Origin: Micromonospora rifamycinica
GTDB taxonomy: Bacteria > Actinomycetota > Actinomycetes > Mycobacteriales > Micromonosporaceae
NCBI RefSeq assembly: GCF_900090265.1
Contig: NZ_LT607752.1
Location: forward strand, 3,720,001-3,784,000
Length of the DNA stretch: 64,000 nt
Direction: 5' to 3'
The position numbers and the translations under genes were made by a program. A model generated the notes under the pieces. It was not told where the DNA came from, searched no databases, and worked only from the letters and a program-made list of their open reading frames with translations. Every line of letters starts with the position of its first letter. Position 1 is the first letter of the stretch. Below are positions 45,481 to 54,994 of this stretch, one piece after another.

Positions 45481-46484
45481 GTCGGTGCGCCCGGGGTCAG
45501 CGGGTGGTGACAGGCGAGTCGCCCCACGCCGTCGTCGGCGAGCCGGGGCCGGGTGTGGCAGGAGTCGGTGGCCCGGGGGCAGCGCGGGGCGAAGGGGCAG
45601 CCGGCGGGCAGGTCGGTGAGCATCGGCGGGTGGCCGGGCACGGGCGTGAAGGCCCGCTCGGGCAGGGCGTCGAGCAGCCCGGCGCTGTACGGGTGGCCGG
45701 GCTGCCCGAACAGCGCCGGGGTGGGCCGGTGTTCGACGATGCGGCTGGCGTACATCACGGCCACGGTGTCGGCGACCCGGCGGGCGGCGGCGAGGTCGTG
45801 GGTGATGAGCAGCACGGCGGCCCCGGTGTCACAGCGGCGGCGCAGCAGGTCCAGGGTGTGGTCGACCAGCGGCCGGTCCAGGCCGGTGGTGGGTTCGTCG
45901 GCGAGCAGCAGCGGCGGGTCGGGGGCCAACGCGAGGGCGGTGGCCAGCCGCTGGGCCATCCCGCCGGACAGTTCGTGGGGATAGCGGTCGAGGTCGGCCG
46001 GGTGCAGACCGACGTCGACGGCGGCCCGTTCGGCGGCGTCGGCGGCGGCCCGGCGGGGGTGGCCGTGGGCGCGCAGGGTCTCCTCCAGCAGCCGCCGGCC
46101 GGTACGCACGGGGGTGAGGGCGGTGGCCGGGCTCTGCGGGACGAGACCGACGGCCCGACCCCGTACCTGTCGGGCGAGGTGCCGTTCCCCCGCCGTGATC
46201 AGGTCGACCGGTTCGCCCGCCGCCGGGTGCAGGCGGGCCTGCCCGGTGACGGTGGCGTTGCGGGGCAGCAGCCCCAGCAGGGCGTGTGCGAGGACGGACT
46301 TGCCGCAGCCCGACTCGCCGACCACGGCCAGCAGTTCGCCAGGGTGCAGGTCGAGGCTCAGGTCGGTGACGGCGTGCACGACGGCACCGGGGAGCCGGAA
46401 GCGGACGGTCAGCCCGTCGACCGACAGCAGGGCGGGCCGCCGACCGGTGCCGGCGGGGAGGCTGGTGGGGGCGCTCGTGGTCAC
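45477..46484 (-). CDS. ABC transporter ATP-binding protein, DppD/NikD class
   Basis: A 335-residue ATPase with Walker A GESGCGKS, signature ELSGGMAQR, Walker B LLADEPTTGLD and His switch LLITHDLAAAR. The C-terminal oligopeptide-transporter extension (PAGCPFAPRCPRATDSCHTRP) carries the Cys pattern that in this subfamily can bind an iron-sulfur cluster. The GTG start overlaps the permease stop (GTGA). Confidence 0.92.
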   Translation of the reverse strand: MTTSAPTSLPAGTGRRPALLSVDGLTVRFRLPGAVVHAVTDLSLDLHPGELLAVVGESGCGKSVLAHALLGLLPRNATVTGQARLHPAAGEPVDLITAGERHLARQVRGRAVGLVPQSPATALTPVRTGRRLLEETLRAHGHPRRAAADAAERAAVDVGLHPADLDRYPHELSGGMAQRLATALALAPDPPLLLADEPTTGLDRPLVDHTLDLLRRRCDTGAAVLLITHDLAAARRVADTVAVMYASRIVEHRPTPALFGQPGHPYSAGLLDALPERAFTPVPGHPPMLTDLPAGCPFAPRCPRATDSCHTRPRLADDGVGRLACHHPLTPGAPT

Positions 46485-47374
46485 AGCTGCAGCTCCGCTC
46501 GTACCCGGGGGTCGAGGCGGTCCCGCCAGCGACCGGTGAGCACGGCGAGGGCGAGGGTCACGGCGACCAGGGCGAGGCCGGGCACGATGCTGGCCCACCA
46601 GGCGCCGGTGAGCAGGGAACGCTGACCGTCGTTGATCATGTTACCGATGGAGGCGAGGTGCGGTGGCAGGCCCAGGCCGAGGAAGGACAGCGCGGTCTCG
46701 TGCCAGACGACGTGCGGCACCATCAGCGTGGTGGCCAGCGCGAGACGCGGGAGCACGTGCGGCAGCAGGTGCCGGGTGAGCACCCGGGCGCGGCCCGCGC
46801 CGCCGGAGATCGCGGCCTCGACGAACGGGCGGCTCCGCAGGCTGAGCAGTTCGGCGCGGACGATGCGGGCGGTCGACAGCCAGTGTGTCAGCGCGATGGA
46901 GGCGATCACCGCGCCGAGGCTGGGGCGCAGCATCGCCACGATGAAGATGCCCAGCAGCAGGTGTGGCAGCGCGGCGATGGTGTCGACGACCCGCATCAGC
47001 GCCCGGTCGACCCGGCCGCCGACACTGCCGGCGACCGCGCCGACGAGGCCGCCGATGACGGTGGCGACCAGGGCCGCGACCACCCCGACGAGCAGCGAGA
47101 CGCGCAGTCCGTAGAGGCTGCGCAGCGCCACGTCGCGGCCGAGGTCGTCGGTGCCGGCCGGGTGCTCGGCGGAGGGGGCGAGCCGGATCCGGCCCAGGTC
47201 GACAGCGCTCTGGTCGAGCGGCCAGAGGACCGGGGCGAGCAGGCCGGCGGCGACCGCGCCGACGAGCACCACCACGGCCAGCAGCACGCCGGGACGGCCT
47301 GCCCGCAGCAGCGCCGACGGCCGGCGAGGCGGCCGTGCCGGGGTGGTGGTCGGTGGCGGGGCGAGGTCAGTCAT
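46481..47374 (-). CDS. ABC transporter permease, DppC/NikC class
   Basis: A 297-residue inner-membrane permease with about six transmembrane segments. The family features are HPAGTDDLGRDVALRSLYGLRVSL at the N-terminal side and the EAA loop EAAISGGAGRARVLTRHLLPHVLP that contacts the ATPases. The ATG lies inside the end of the upstream permease gene (8-bp overlap). Confidence 0.9.
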   Translation of the reverse strand: MTDLAPPPTTTPARPPRRPSALLRAGRPGVLLAVVVLVGAVAAGLLAPVLWPLDQSAVDLGRIRLAPSAEHPAGTDDLGRDVALRSLYGLRVSLLVGVVAALVATVIGGLVGAVAGSVGGRVDRALMRVVDTIAALPHLLLGIFIVAMLRPSLGAVIASIALTHWLSTARIVRAELLSLRSRPFVEAAISGGAGRARVLTRHLLPHVLPRLALATTLMVPHVVWHETALSFLGLGLPPHLASIGNMINDGQRSLLTGAWWASIVPGLALVAVTLALAVLTGRWRDRLDPRVRAELQL

Positions 47375-48377
47375 CGAGGCGTACCCGGGGGTCGGCGGCG
47401 GCGTAGCCGAGATCGGTGGCCAGGTTCGCGGCCAGCACCACGACGGTGGTGGCCAGGGTGGTGGCGGCCAGCAGCGGGAAGTCCGCGCCCAGCGCGGCCT
47501 GCACGGTGACCGCGCCGAGGCCGGGCAGCGAGAAGACGGTCTCCACCAGCACCGCGCCGCCGACGAGTTCGGGCAGGTGCGTGCCGACCAGGGTGAGGAA
47601 GGGCAGCAGCGCGGTCCGCAACGCGTGACCGAACAGGACGGTACGGCCGGGCAGCCCCCGGGCACGGGCGGCCAGCACGTGGTCGTCGCGCAGGCTCTCG
47701 GCGACGGCGTCCCGGACGAACAGCACGAACCACGGGGCCTGGGAGATCGCCAGCACGGTCACCGGCAGCACCAGGTGCCGGGCCACGTCCGCCGGGTCGG
47801 TGCCGGTCGCGGTGATGTCGGTGAGCCCGCCGGCGGGCAGCCAGCCCAGGGTGAGGGCGAACACGGCGATCGCGGCCAGCCCGATCCAGAACACCGGCAT
47901 CGACTGCACGGCGTACGCGACGGACCGCAGGGCACGGTCGAAGACGCCACCGCGCCGGTACGCGGCGAGGGTGCCCAGCAGCACGCTGGCCACCAGGACC
48001 AGGGCGAGGGCCAGGCCGACGAGCAGCAGCGTCCAACCGGCGCGGGCGGCCAGCACCGAGGTGACCGGCTCGTGCCGGCTGGTGGACCAGCCGAGGTCGC
48101 CGCGCAGCAGGTTGCCGACCCAGCGGGCGTACTGCACCGGCACCGGATCGTCGACACCCCAGTTGGCGCGGAGCTGCGCGAGGTTCTCCTCGCTGGTGGT
48201 GAAGGCCGCCGCGCCCGCGTACTGCTGGGCCGGGTCGATCGGGGAGGCCGCGCCGAGGGCGAACATGCCCATGCTGGTCGCGGCGAGCACGGGCACGGCC
48301 ACCAGCAGCCGACGGCGGATCATGACCCCGGCCCCCGCCAGCCGCCGACGGCGGACCGGCGGAGGTGTCGTCGTCAC
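47367..48377 (-). CDS. ABC transporter permease, DppB/NikB class
   Basis: A 336-residue permease with about six transmembrane segments, the N-terminal segment RLLVAVPVLAATSMGMFALG, GDLGWSTSRHEPV, and the EAA-type loop ARARGLPGRTVLFGHALRTALLP. The GTG at 48377 overlaps the binding-protein stop (GTGA); an ATG 18 codons later (48323) is the alternative start. Confidence 0.88.
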   Translation of the reverse strand: MTTTPPPVRRRRLAGAGVMIRRRLLVAVPVLAATSMGMFALGAASPIDPAQQYAGAAAFTTSEENLAQLRANWGVDDPVPVQYARWVGNLLRGDLGWSTSRHEPVTSVLAARAGWTLLLVGLALALVLVASVLLGTLAAYRRGGVFDRALRSVAYAVQSMPVFWIGLAAIAVFALTLGWLPAGGLTDITATGTDPADVARHLVLPVTVLAISQAPWFVLFVRDAVAESLRDDHVLAARARGLPGRTVLFGHALRTALLPFLTLVGTHLPELVGGAVLVETVFSLPGLGAVTVQAALGADFPLLAATTLATTVVVLAANLATDLGYAAADPRVRLDD

Positions 48378-49969
48378 GATGTCTTCGTCCAGGTGTGCAC
48401 GTTCCACCAGAGGCTGTTGGCGACGTCGTGCTCGTGCGGCTCGACCCGGGGCGTCACCCCCGCCACGGCGTCCCGCACCACGTAGGTGTGTTGCAGGTAG
48501 GTGAGGAACACCCACGGCACGTCCGTGGCGAGCTGCTTCTGGAAGGTGGCGTAGGCGGCCCGACGGGCGGCCGGGTCCGCGCTGTCCCGGCCGGCCTGCA
48601 ACGCGGCGTCGACGGTGGCGGACCGGTAGGAGCCGGGGTTGAAGAAGCCCTGCCCGGCGAAGGCCGAGCCGAACAGCTTGTAGGAGACGAAATCCGGGTC
48701 GTACGGGGTGCCGTACCCCATGATCAGCGCGTCGGTCCTCATCCGGGGGGTGATCGCGTCCCAGGTGAGGCCCTGTGGGTTGACCGCGATACCGATCTTC
48801 CTGGCGTCGGCGGTGACCGCCAGGGCCAGTTCCTTGCGCAGGCTGTCGGTGGCCGGGTACATCAGGGTGAACGCGGCCTGCCGCCCGGCTTTGGCGCGGA
48901 TGCCGTCCGGGCCGGGCGTCCAGCCGGCGGCGTCGAGGAGCGCGGTGGCGGCGGCCGGGTCGGCGGTGGGTCGCCCGGCGACCGACGGCTCGGCGAACTC
49001 GGAGGTGGGCGGTACCGGGCCGAACGCCGGCTCCCCCGCCCCGCCGAGGACCCCGGTCACCATGGCCTGCCGGTCCACCGCCGCGTGCAGTGCCCGACGG
49101 ACCGCCAGGTCACCCAGGACCGGGTTGCCCATGGGCAGCATCACGCCCCGGTAGTCGGCGGTGGGGACCTTGTGCACCTGCTGACCGGCCTGGCCGTCGA
49201 AACCGGTGGCCAGCTTCGGCGGCAGTTCGGCCGCGTCGAACTCGCCGGCCCGCATCCGTTGCGCGCGGACGTTGTCGTCGGCGACGAACGCCACCACCAC
49301 GCCCGGGTTCGCCGGCCTGCCACCCCAGTACCGGTCGTTCGCCGCCAGCACGAGCCGGTCCCCCGGCGTCCACGACGTCATCCGGTACGGGCCGGTGCCG
49401 ATCGGCTTACGGTTGAACTCCGCCTTGTTGACGTCCTGCCCGGCGAACGCCTTCGCCGGGACGACGCCCAGCGCCAGCCGTTGCAGGAACGGCGCGTACG
49501 GGTGCTTCAGCGTGAACACCACGGTGGCCGGGTCGGGGGCGCTGACGGAGGCGAGCATGTCGAGGTCCGAGCGGAGCGTCGAGTCGACCTTCGGGTCCAG
49601 CACCGCCTGGTAGGTGAAGACCACGTCCTGCGCGGTGAACGGGCTGCCGTCGTGGAACAGCACCCCCTCGCGCAGCTTCGCCGTCACGGTCCGGCCGTCC
49701 GCCGACACCTGCGGCAGTTCCCGTGCCAGGGCCGGCGTCAGCGCGTTGCGGGCGTCCCGGGCGACCAGCCCGTCGAAGATCAGCGACGCGCCGTCGGGGC
49801 CGTAGTTCAGCACCGGGTTGAGGGTGTCGGGCTCGCCCGCGGTGGCCACCACGATCGTCGCGCCGCCGCCCGTGCCGGCCGGTGACGGCACCGCGGACGA
49901 GCAGCCGGCGGCCAGGAGCAACGCGACGCCGATCACCGCCGACACACGTAGGGACCGGGGCTCGACCAT
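48374..49969 (-). CDS. Extracellular solute-binding lipoprotein, family 5 (peptide/nickel class)
   Basis: A 531-residue binding protein. The lipobox LLAAGC (Cys near residue 23) anchors it to the membrane. SBP_bac_5 features include ATAGEPDTLNPVL, GLVARDARNALTPALA, LREGVLFHDGSPFTAQDVVFTY and GTGPYRMTSW. The family binds peptides, nickel chelates or other small ligands, and the ligand cannot be read from sequence. AGGAG lies 6 bases before the ATG. It is the first gene of the importer operon, lying 95 bp from the sod-linked small gene with a hairpin between them. Confidence 0.9.
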   Translation of the reverse strand: MVEPRSLRVSAVIGVALLLAAGCSSAVPSPAGTGGGATIVVATAGEPDTLNPVLNYGPDGASLIFDGLVARDARNALTPALARELPQVSADGRTVTAKLREGVLFHDGSPFTAQDVVFTYQAVLDPKVDSTLRSDLDMLASVSAPDPATVVFTLKHPYAPFLQRLALGVVPAKAFAGQDVNKAEFNRKPIGTGPYRMTSWTPGDRLVLAANDRYWGGRPANPGVVVAFVADDNVRAQRMRAGEFDAAELPPKLATGFDGQAGQQVHKVPTADYRGVMLPMGNPVLGDLAVRRALHAAVDRQAMVTGVLGGAGEPAFGPVPPTSEFAEPSVAGRPTADPAAATALLDAAGWTPGPDGIRAKAGRQAAFTLMYPATDSLRKELALAVTADARKIGIAVNPQGLTWDAITPRMRTDALIMGYGTPYDPDFVSYKLFGSAFAGQGFFNPGSYRSATVDAALQAGRDSADPAARRAAYATFQKQLATDVPWVFLTYLQHTYVVRDAVAGVTPRVEPHEHDVANSLWWNVHTWTKTS

Positions 49970-49998
49970 GACGTACTCCTGGGGATGGCACGGTGCGG

Positions 49999-50027
49999 GC
50001 CGCCCCGGCGTGCGCCGCCGGGGCGGC
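49999..50027 (-). terminator. Hairpin between the sod-linked gene and the importer operon
   Basis: A perfect 12-bp stem (49999-50010 with 50016-50027) and a 5-base loop. Only 29 bp separate it from the binding-protein start, so it may be a terminator or an attenuator that lets part of the sod transcription continue. Confidence 0.65.
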
Positions 50028-50064
50028 GGTGTTCGCGGGGACGCCTCGCGCGGCGTGGGGTGGA

Positions 50065-50325
50065 TCAGGGGGCGGGCGGTGGGGGTGTGTCGGCCACGAG
50101 CAGGGTGAGCTGCCGTACCAGGTCGTCCAGGGACTCGCCGGTGTGCGCGCGGACCAGCCCGAGGGCGAGGTCGGCGAGCAGGTAGAAGCCGAGGGTGCGG
50201 GCCGCTTCGGAGTCGAAGGAGGCCAGCAACGTCTCCGCGCCGGCGAGGTCACCGCGACGGCGTGCGGCGATGACCCCGGCGGCGCGCTGGACGAGATCGG
50301 CGGCGACCGGAACCGGGCCGGTCAC
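50065..50325 (-). CDS. Small uncharacterised protein downstream of sod
   Basis: An 86-residue, mostly helical soluble protein (AADLVQRAAGVIAARRRGDLAGAETLL, AARTLGFYLLADLALGLVRAHTGESLDDLVRQL) ending in a Pro-rich tail. I recognise no family. The GTG at 50325 lies 4 bases after the sod stop, which suggests coupling; an ATG at 50361 inside sod is the alternative. A role linked to superoxide dismutase is only suggested by position. Confidence 0.6.
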   Translation of the reverse strand: MTGPVPVAADLVQRAAGVIAARRRGDLAGAETLLASFDSEAARTLGFYLLADLALGLVRAHTGESLDDLVRQLTLLVADTPPPPAP

Positions 50326-50329
50326 GCGG

Positions 50330-50944
50330 TCAGAGCTTCGGCGTGGCGGCGCGGGCCGCATCGAAGCGGGCAGTGACGTCGGTCCAGTCGACCAGGTTCC
50401 ACAGCCGGTCGACGTAGTCCGGCCGGACGTTGCGGTACTGCAGGTAGTAGGCGTGCTCCCAGGCGTCGAACACCAGCAGCGGCGTCGAGCCCTGCCCCAC
50501 GTTGCCGTGGTGGTCGTAGACCTGCTCGACGATCAACCGCTGACCGAGCGGCTCCCAGGCGAGGACGCCCCAGCCGGAGCCCTGCACGCCCTTGGTCGCC
50601 GCCGACAACTGCCCGGCGAACCCCTCGAACGCGCCGAAGTACTCCTCGATCGCCGCCGCCAGCTCGCCGTCGGGACGGTCCCCGCCGTCCGGGGAGAGGT
50701 TGTTCCAGAAGATGGAGTGCAGCACGTGCCCGGACAGGTTGAACGCGAACGTCTTCTCCAACCCGACCAGGGCCGCGAAGTCACCCTTGTCGCGGGCTTC
50801 GGCGAGCTGCTCGACGGCGTCGTTGCTGCCCTTGACGTACGCCGCGTGATGCTTGCCGTGGTGCAGCTCCAGGATCTCGCCGGACATGGCGGGCTCCAGC
50901 GCACCGTAGTCGTAGGGCATGTCAGGCAACGAGTAGAGACCCAC
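50330..50944 (-). CDS. Iron/manganese superoxide dismutase
   Basis: A 204-residue Fe/Mn-SOD that converts superoxide to O2 and H2O2 in the cytoplasm. Metal ligands fit the family: first His in [11 protein letters not shown], second in [13 protein letters not shown], then Asp and His in [12 protein letters not shown]. The conserved opening [22 protein letters not shown] is present. I chose the GTG at 50944 because GAGGAG lies 6 bases upstream; the open frame runs further to 51133. Whether iron or manganese is used is not decided here, though the Nur-like operator argues for the nickel-repressed SodF type of actinobacteria. Confidence 0.93.
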   Translation of the reverse strand: MGLYSLPDMPYDYGALEPAMSGEILELHHGKHHAAYVKGSNDAVEQLAEARDKGDFAALVGLEKTFAFNLSGHVLHSIFWNNLSPDGGDRPDGELAAAIEEYFGAFEGFAGQLSAATKGVQGSGWGVLAWEPLGQRLIVEQVYDHHGNVGQGSTPLLVFDAWEHAYYLQYRNVRPDYVDRLWNLVDWTDVTARFDAARAATPKL

Positions 50945-51032
50945 CAGCAGCTCCTCGGGATCGGGGTCACGGCGGGGCGGGCACTCGGGCCAGGTCGGAT
51001 CATCGCAGGCCCGGGCACCCGCCACTGATGCC

Positions 51033-51061
51033 AGTATTCCGCAGTTGCCAATACTTGGCAA
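51033..51061 (-). promoter_or_regulatory. sod promoter with Nur-like palindrome
   Basis: A perfect palindrome TTGCCAA-TAC-TTGGCAA (51045-51061), which also reads TTGCCA-N5-TGGCAA. On the minus strand its outer half forms a -35 TTGCCA (51061-51056), 17 bp before -10 AATACT (51038-51033). The 6-N5-6 spacing resembles the Nur box reported at Streptomyces sodF. Confidence 0.65.
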
Positions 51062-51130
51062 TAAGATCCGCCACACCCCGTACGGATGGCTCGACGCCCA
51101 CGCCGGTGCGAACGGCGACACGCTCGACGA

Positions 51131-51168
51131 CACGAGGACCCGGAGCCGGTCGGCTCCGGGTCCTCGTG
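51131..51168 (-). terminator. Terminator hairpin after the CBM2 esterase
   Basis: A perfect 17-bp stem (51131-51147 with 51152-51168) and a 4-base loop, 10 bases past the stop codon of the esterase gene. Confidence 0.9.
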
Positions 51169-51178
51169 GCTCCCAGGG

Positions 51179-52498
51179 TCAGGAGACGGCGCAGGTGATG
51201 TTGCCGGGCGGCGGGGTGCCGTTGCCGGTGGCGGTGAACCCGAACGTGGTCGAGGCGTTGGCCGCCAGGGCGCCGTTGTAGTCGGCGTTGCGGACGGTCA
51301 CGTTACCGGTGCTGCCGGTGTTGACCCCGTTCCAGACGCTGCTGATCGCCTGGCCGCTGGCCAGGCTCAGGCCCACGGTCCAGCCCCGGATGGCGCTGCT
51401 GCTGGTGTTGGCCACGGTGACCTCACCCTGGAAGCCGCCGGGCCAACTGTTGACCGCCTTGTAGGTGGCGGTGCAGCCGCCCGGTCCGCTGGTGGGCGGC
51501 GGGGTGGTCGGCGGCGGAGTGGTCGGCGGAGCCGTGGTGGGCGGGGGCGTGGTCGGCGGCGGAGTCGTCGGCGGGGCCGTGGTGGGCGGCGTGGTCGACT
51601 GGAACTGGCTGAAGAAGCGCCAGATCTCCCCCGACGTCCAGGTCCGGGAGTCGTTGGGGCTGCCCGACCCGTCGACCGGGCTGGGGGTGTGGTCCCCGTC
51701 GAACGCGGCCCACTGCACCGGGTAGCCGGAGCGGCAACCCGAGTAGGTGGTGGTGATGTGGGTGAAGGTGTTCAGGCCCGGTTCGCGCGGGCTCTGCGCG
51801 GTGCAGCCGTTGTTCCGGACGAACGTGTCCCGCAGGGACCGGCCCATCGAGATGTTCAGCACACTGTCGTGGGTGCCGTGGATGCCGAAGTAGGGGACCG
51901 GCTGGGTGCCGCCGTTGCAGCCGCTCAGCTGCGCGCCGGAGAGCACGGCGACCGCGCGGACGACGGTGGGCCGGGCGCAGGCCACCGCGTAGCTCATCGC
52001 CCCGCCGTAGCTCCAGCCCAGCACGAACCGCTGGGTGGTGTCGACGCACAGGTCGTTCTCGACCTGCCGGGTGATGTCGTCGAACAGGGTCAGGTCCCGG
52101 CCGTTGGTGTTGGCCCAGCCGGCGTCGATCCCCTGGGGGGCGACGAAGATCGTGCTGTTGTTCGACAGCGGCAGCAGGCCGTAGTAGCCGGCCGAGGAGA
52201 CGTTCTGGGCCGAGCCGTTCAACCAGTGGAAGCCGACGACCAGCCGGTACTGGCGGTTGCGGTCGTAGCCGTCCGGGATCCGCAGGATGTAGCTGCGGTT
52301 CTGGCCGCTGCTGGAGATGGTGCGCGTCCCGTTGGTCAGGGTGGGGGCCTTGCCGCAGCCCGCGGTCGCCGCGAGGGTGCCGTTCGTCGCGGCCTCCGCC
52401 GTCGCGGACAGGCCGCCGTTCAGCGCGCCGCCGACGGTCGCCGCGAGGAGGACGGCCGCGGCGGCGATGGTGGGAAGTAGCTGTCTGTGTTTCACCAT
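51179..52498 (-). CDS. Secreted feruloyl-esterase/PHB-depolymerase-like enzyme with C-terminal CBM2
   Basis: A 439-residue exported esterase. A signal peptide (residues 1-36, ending near AEAA) precedes an alpha/beta hydrolase domain (about 40-310) of the CE1/LpqC type: SYILRIPDGYDR, nucleophile Ser in FVLGWSYGGAMSYA, acid region FGIHGTHDSV and His in FDGDHTPSP. A Pro/Thr linker (PPTTPPPTT repeats) leads to a CBM2 that starts at GCTATYKAVNSWPGGF and ends in ITCAVS. It probably removes feruloyl or acetyl groups from plant cell-wall xylan. AGGAG lies 7 bases before the ATG. It parallels the GH6 enzyme in linker and CBM2 design. Confidence 0.88.
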   Translation of the reverse strand: MVKHRQLLPTIAAAAVLLAATVGGALNGGLSATAEAATNGTLAATAGCGKAPTLTNGTRTISSSGQNRSYILRIPDGYDRNRQYRLVVGFHWLNGSAQNVSSAGYYGLLPLSNNSTIFVAPQGIDAGWANTNGRDLTLFDDITRQVENDLCVDTTQRFVLGWSYGGAMSYAVACARPTVVRAVAVLSGAQLSGCNGGTQPVPYFGIHGTHDSVLNISMGRSLRDTFVRNNGCTAQSPREPGLNTFTHITTTYSGCRSGYPVQWAAFDGDHTPSPVDGSGSPNDSRTWTSGEIWRFFSQFQSTTPPTTAPPTTPPPTTPPPTTAPPTTPPPTTPPPTSGPGGCTATYKAVNSWPGGFQGEVTVANTSSSAIRGWTVGLSLASGQAISSVWNGVNTGSTGNVTVRNADYNGALAANASTTFGFTATGNGTPPPGNITCAVS

Positions 52499-53057
52499 TG
52501 CTTGGCTCCTTGCCATGGGTCTTCTGTCCCAGTGGTGGTGGTGGCGAGGTCGACCCGACGGGTGCCGGCTGCGCCCCGCGGGGGCAGTCGGGTGCGGATG
52601 ACGGCTCGCACCTCGTCTCCTCGCGGTCGGCGAGTCGACTCGGATAGGCGGACGCGCCCGTTCGGCGCAGGCGGCACGGCGGCTCGGTGGGGCGGCCCGG
52701 ACTGGTCGCCGACCGGCGGCACGGCGGGAGGGGGTGCCCTCGGATGCCGCTGCCGCTTGACTGAGGCGACGGGAAGCGTGCCCTTCGCTCCCGCGGCGAA
52801 AGATAGCAGGTTATCGATAACATACTCAACCGGGCGAGCGGCGTCGGTAGCCCGCCGGGGCACCGGTTTCGCAACTCCCGAACCGCCCCCCGACATGCCA
52901 TGACCGCCCCGACCAGCACGGCAGCCCTCGGAAGCCGACCACATCGCGTCGAAAGTATCGATTGCTGAACCCGCAACTTTGCGAAATCCGCACCCGGTCG
53001 GGACGGACCGTGACGCCACCCGCCGGACCCGGCTGGTCGCCCGGTGCGGGGCACTCC
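52499..53057. other. 559-bp intergenic stretch upstream of the esterase
   Basis: No supported gene. It holds a 12-bp perfect palindrome (52810-52821), listed separately, and a second AT-richer patch (about 52945-52990) with TATCGAT and TTTGCGAAAT. One or more control sites are likely, but I see no clear promoter pair. Confidence 0.55.
52810..52821. promoter_or_regulatory. Perfect 12-bp palindrome, possible LacI-type operator
   Basis: GTTATCGATAAC, in an AT-rich patch within GC-rich surroundings, 312 bp upstream of the esterase start. Its size and central CG are in the style of LacI-family operators. Distance makes its target uncertain. Confidence 0.45.
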
Positions 53058-54311
53058 TCAGACGCTGGCGAGCGCTTCGGTCGGCGGCAGCGCGGCGGCG
53101 CGCATCGACGGGTACACGCCGGCCACCACGCCCACCAGCACGGCACCGCCCAGACCGGCCAGCGTCGAGGAGAGCGGCACCACCACCGGCCAGTGGTGGT
53201 ACCCGGCGTAGGCCACGGTGCCCGCCAGCCCGAGCAGCGTCCCGACGACGCCGCCCAGCGTCGCCAGGGCCACCGACTCGGTGAGGAACTGGCCCCGGAT
53301 CTGGCCCCGGTTCGCCCCGAGCGCCCGCCGCAGCCCGATCTCGGACCGCCGTTCGAGCACCGAGATGACCATGGTGTTGGCCACCCCGATCCCGCCCACC
53401 AGCAGCGCCACCCCGGCGAGGGCGAGGAAGAGCGCGGAGAAGGCGTTCTCCGTGGCGCGTTTCGCGGCCAGGGCGTCCGAGGGGCGGCTGACCAGCACGT
53501 CGGCCGGGCGCTGCGGGCTCACCGTCTCCGGCAGCACCGCCCGGACCTGCTCCACCGCGGGCTCCAGGGAGCGGACGTACAGCACGGTGGGGTGCCCGTC
53601 GAAGCCCAGTTCGGCCTGCGCGGCCGGCCAGCCGACCAGGACGGACCGGTCGATCTCCGGGAGCAGGGGTACGGCGGCCAGGATGCCGACGACGGTGAAC
53701 CACCGGTCACCGATCATCACCTGCTGGCCGGGGCCGTCCCCCGGGGACACGTCGAGCACGCCCAGCCGGGTCGCCGCCACCGAGCCGAGCACCACGGTGG
53801 GGAAGCGGGCGGTGGCCGGGGTGAGCCAGCTGCCGTGCTCGACCCGGGCGTTGATGACCGGGAGCAGGTCGAGCTGGCTGGCCAGCACCGTCAGGCCGGA
53901 GCCGTCACCCGGGTCGGTACGGTCGGAGCGGCGGATCAGGACGTGCGTGTTGGCGACCGCACTGACGCTGGTCACCGGGCCGATCCGACGGACCATGCCG
54001 GGCGACTCGGCCGGCAGCAGCGCCGGTGGATCCTGGTCGGGCAGCGCGTTCACCTGGAGCAGGTTCGTGCCGAGCGCGGAGAGTTCCCGCATCAGCTGGG
54101 CCTGGCTGGAGGCGGGGATGCCGGTGACCACGATCATGGTGGCGATCCCGATGGCGATGCCGAGGGCGGACAGCGCGGCCCGGGTCCGCCGGGTGCGGAT
54201 GCCCAGCAGCCCCAGGCCGAGCAGGTCGGTCACGGCCAGCCGGACCGGCCGGGCGGCGGCGAGCGCGGTACGCGGGTGCGCCCGCGTACCCGCCTCGGTG
54301 GGTCCGGTCAT
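53058..54311 (-). CDS. ABC transporter permease, MacB/FtsX class
   Basis: A 417-residue membrane protein with four transmembrane segments: one near residues 45-65 followed by a large periplasmic-type domain (about 70-290), and three at the C-terminus ([65 protein letters not shown]). The MacB motif [18 protein letters not shown] is intact. It overlaps the ATPase stop by 4 bp and forms a tripartite-like exporter with the ATPase and the fusion-type protein. The substrate is unknown; relatives export peptides or respond to envelope stress. Confidence 0.9.
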   Translation of the reverse strand: MTGPTEAGTRAHPRTALAAARPVRLAVTDLLGLGLLGIRTRRTRAALSALGIAIGIATMIVVTGIPASSQAQLMRELSALGTNLLQVNALPDQDPPALLPAESPGMVRRIGPVTSVSAVANTHVLIRRSDRTDPGDGSGLTVLASQLDLLPVINARVEHGSWLTPATARFPTVVLGSVAATRLGVLDVSPGDGPGQQVMIGDRWFTVVGILAAVPLLPEIDRSVLVGWPAAQAELGFDGHPTVLYVRSLEPAVEQVRAVLPETVSPQRPADVLVSRPSDALAAKRATENAFSALFLALAGVALLVGGIGVANTMVISVLERRSEIGLRRALGANRGQIRGQFLTESVALATLGGVVGTLLGLAGTVAYAGYHHWPVVVPLSSTLAGLGGAVLVGVVAGVYPSMRAAALPPTEALASV

Positions 54312-54994
54312 CGGGGTCTCCCCACCGGGCCGGAGTCGGCGACCAGGCTGCCGTCGCGCATCTCGATCCGGCGGGGCAGCCGGGCGGCGATGTCCCGGTC
54401 GTGGGTGATGACGGCGAGGGTGGTGCCCTCCGCGTGCAGCCGGTACAGCAGCTCCAGGACGGTCTGGCCGGTACGGGTGTCCAGGGCGCCGGTGGGCTCG
54501 TCGGCGAGCAGGAGAGCGGGCTGGTGGACCAGCGCGCGGGCGATCGCCACCCGCTGCCGTTCCCCGCCGGAGAGCTGGTGCGGCAGGTGGGTGACCCGGT
54601 GCGCCAGGCCGACCCGGTCGAGCGCCGCGAGGGCCAGCGGCCGACGGTGCCGGCGGGGCACCCCGGCATAGAGCAGACCGGTGGCCACGTTCTCGGCGGC
54701 GGTGAGCCCGGCGGTGAGGTGGAACTGCTGGAAGACGAAGCCCAGCCAGCGCCCGCGCAGCGCGGAGAGCTGCCGGTCGGAGAGCCCGGCGACGTCGAGC
54801 CCGCCCAGGTGCACGGTGCCGGAGGTCGGCCGGTCCAGGGTGCCCATGATGTTGAGCAGGGTCGACTTGCCGGAGCCGGACGGCCCGACGATGGCCAGCA
54901 TCTCGCCCTCGGCGATGTCGAGCGAGACGCCCGCCAGCGCGGTGACCCCGCCGGGATAGCTCATGGTGGCGTCGCGTACGGCCAGCACGGTCAC
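54308..54994 (-). CDS. ABC transporter ATP-binding protein, MacB/LolD class
   Basis: A 228-residue ATPase. Walker A is [10 protein letters not shown]-loop [12 protein letters not shown], signature QLSGGERQR, Walker [12 protein letters not shown] and switch [11 protein letters not shown]. It overlaps both neighbours by 4 bp and energises the adjacent permease. Confidence 0.93.
   Translation of the reverse strand: MTVLAVRDATMSYPGGVTALAGVSLDIAEGEMLAIVGPSGSGKSTLLNIMGTLDRPTSGTVHLGGLDVAGLSDRQLSALRGRWLGFVFQQFHLTAGLTAAENVATGLLYAGVPRRHRRPLALAALDRVGLAHRVTHLPHQLSGGERQRVAIARALVHQPALLLADEPTGALDTRTGQTVLELLYRLHAEGTTLAVITHDRDIAARLPRRIEMRDGSLVADSGPVGRPR

Noticed and set aside
52949-52990. TATCGAT and TTTGCGAAAT patches as a second defined operator
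   Set aside because: The symmetry is short and imperfect and no promoter is recognisable around them.
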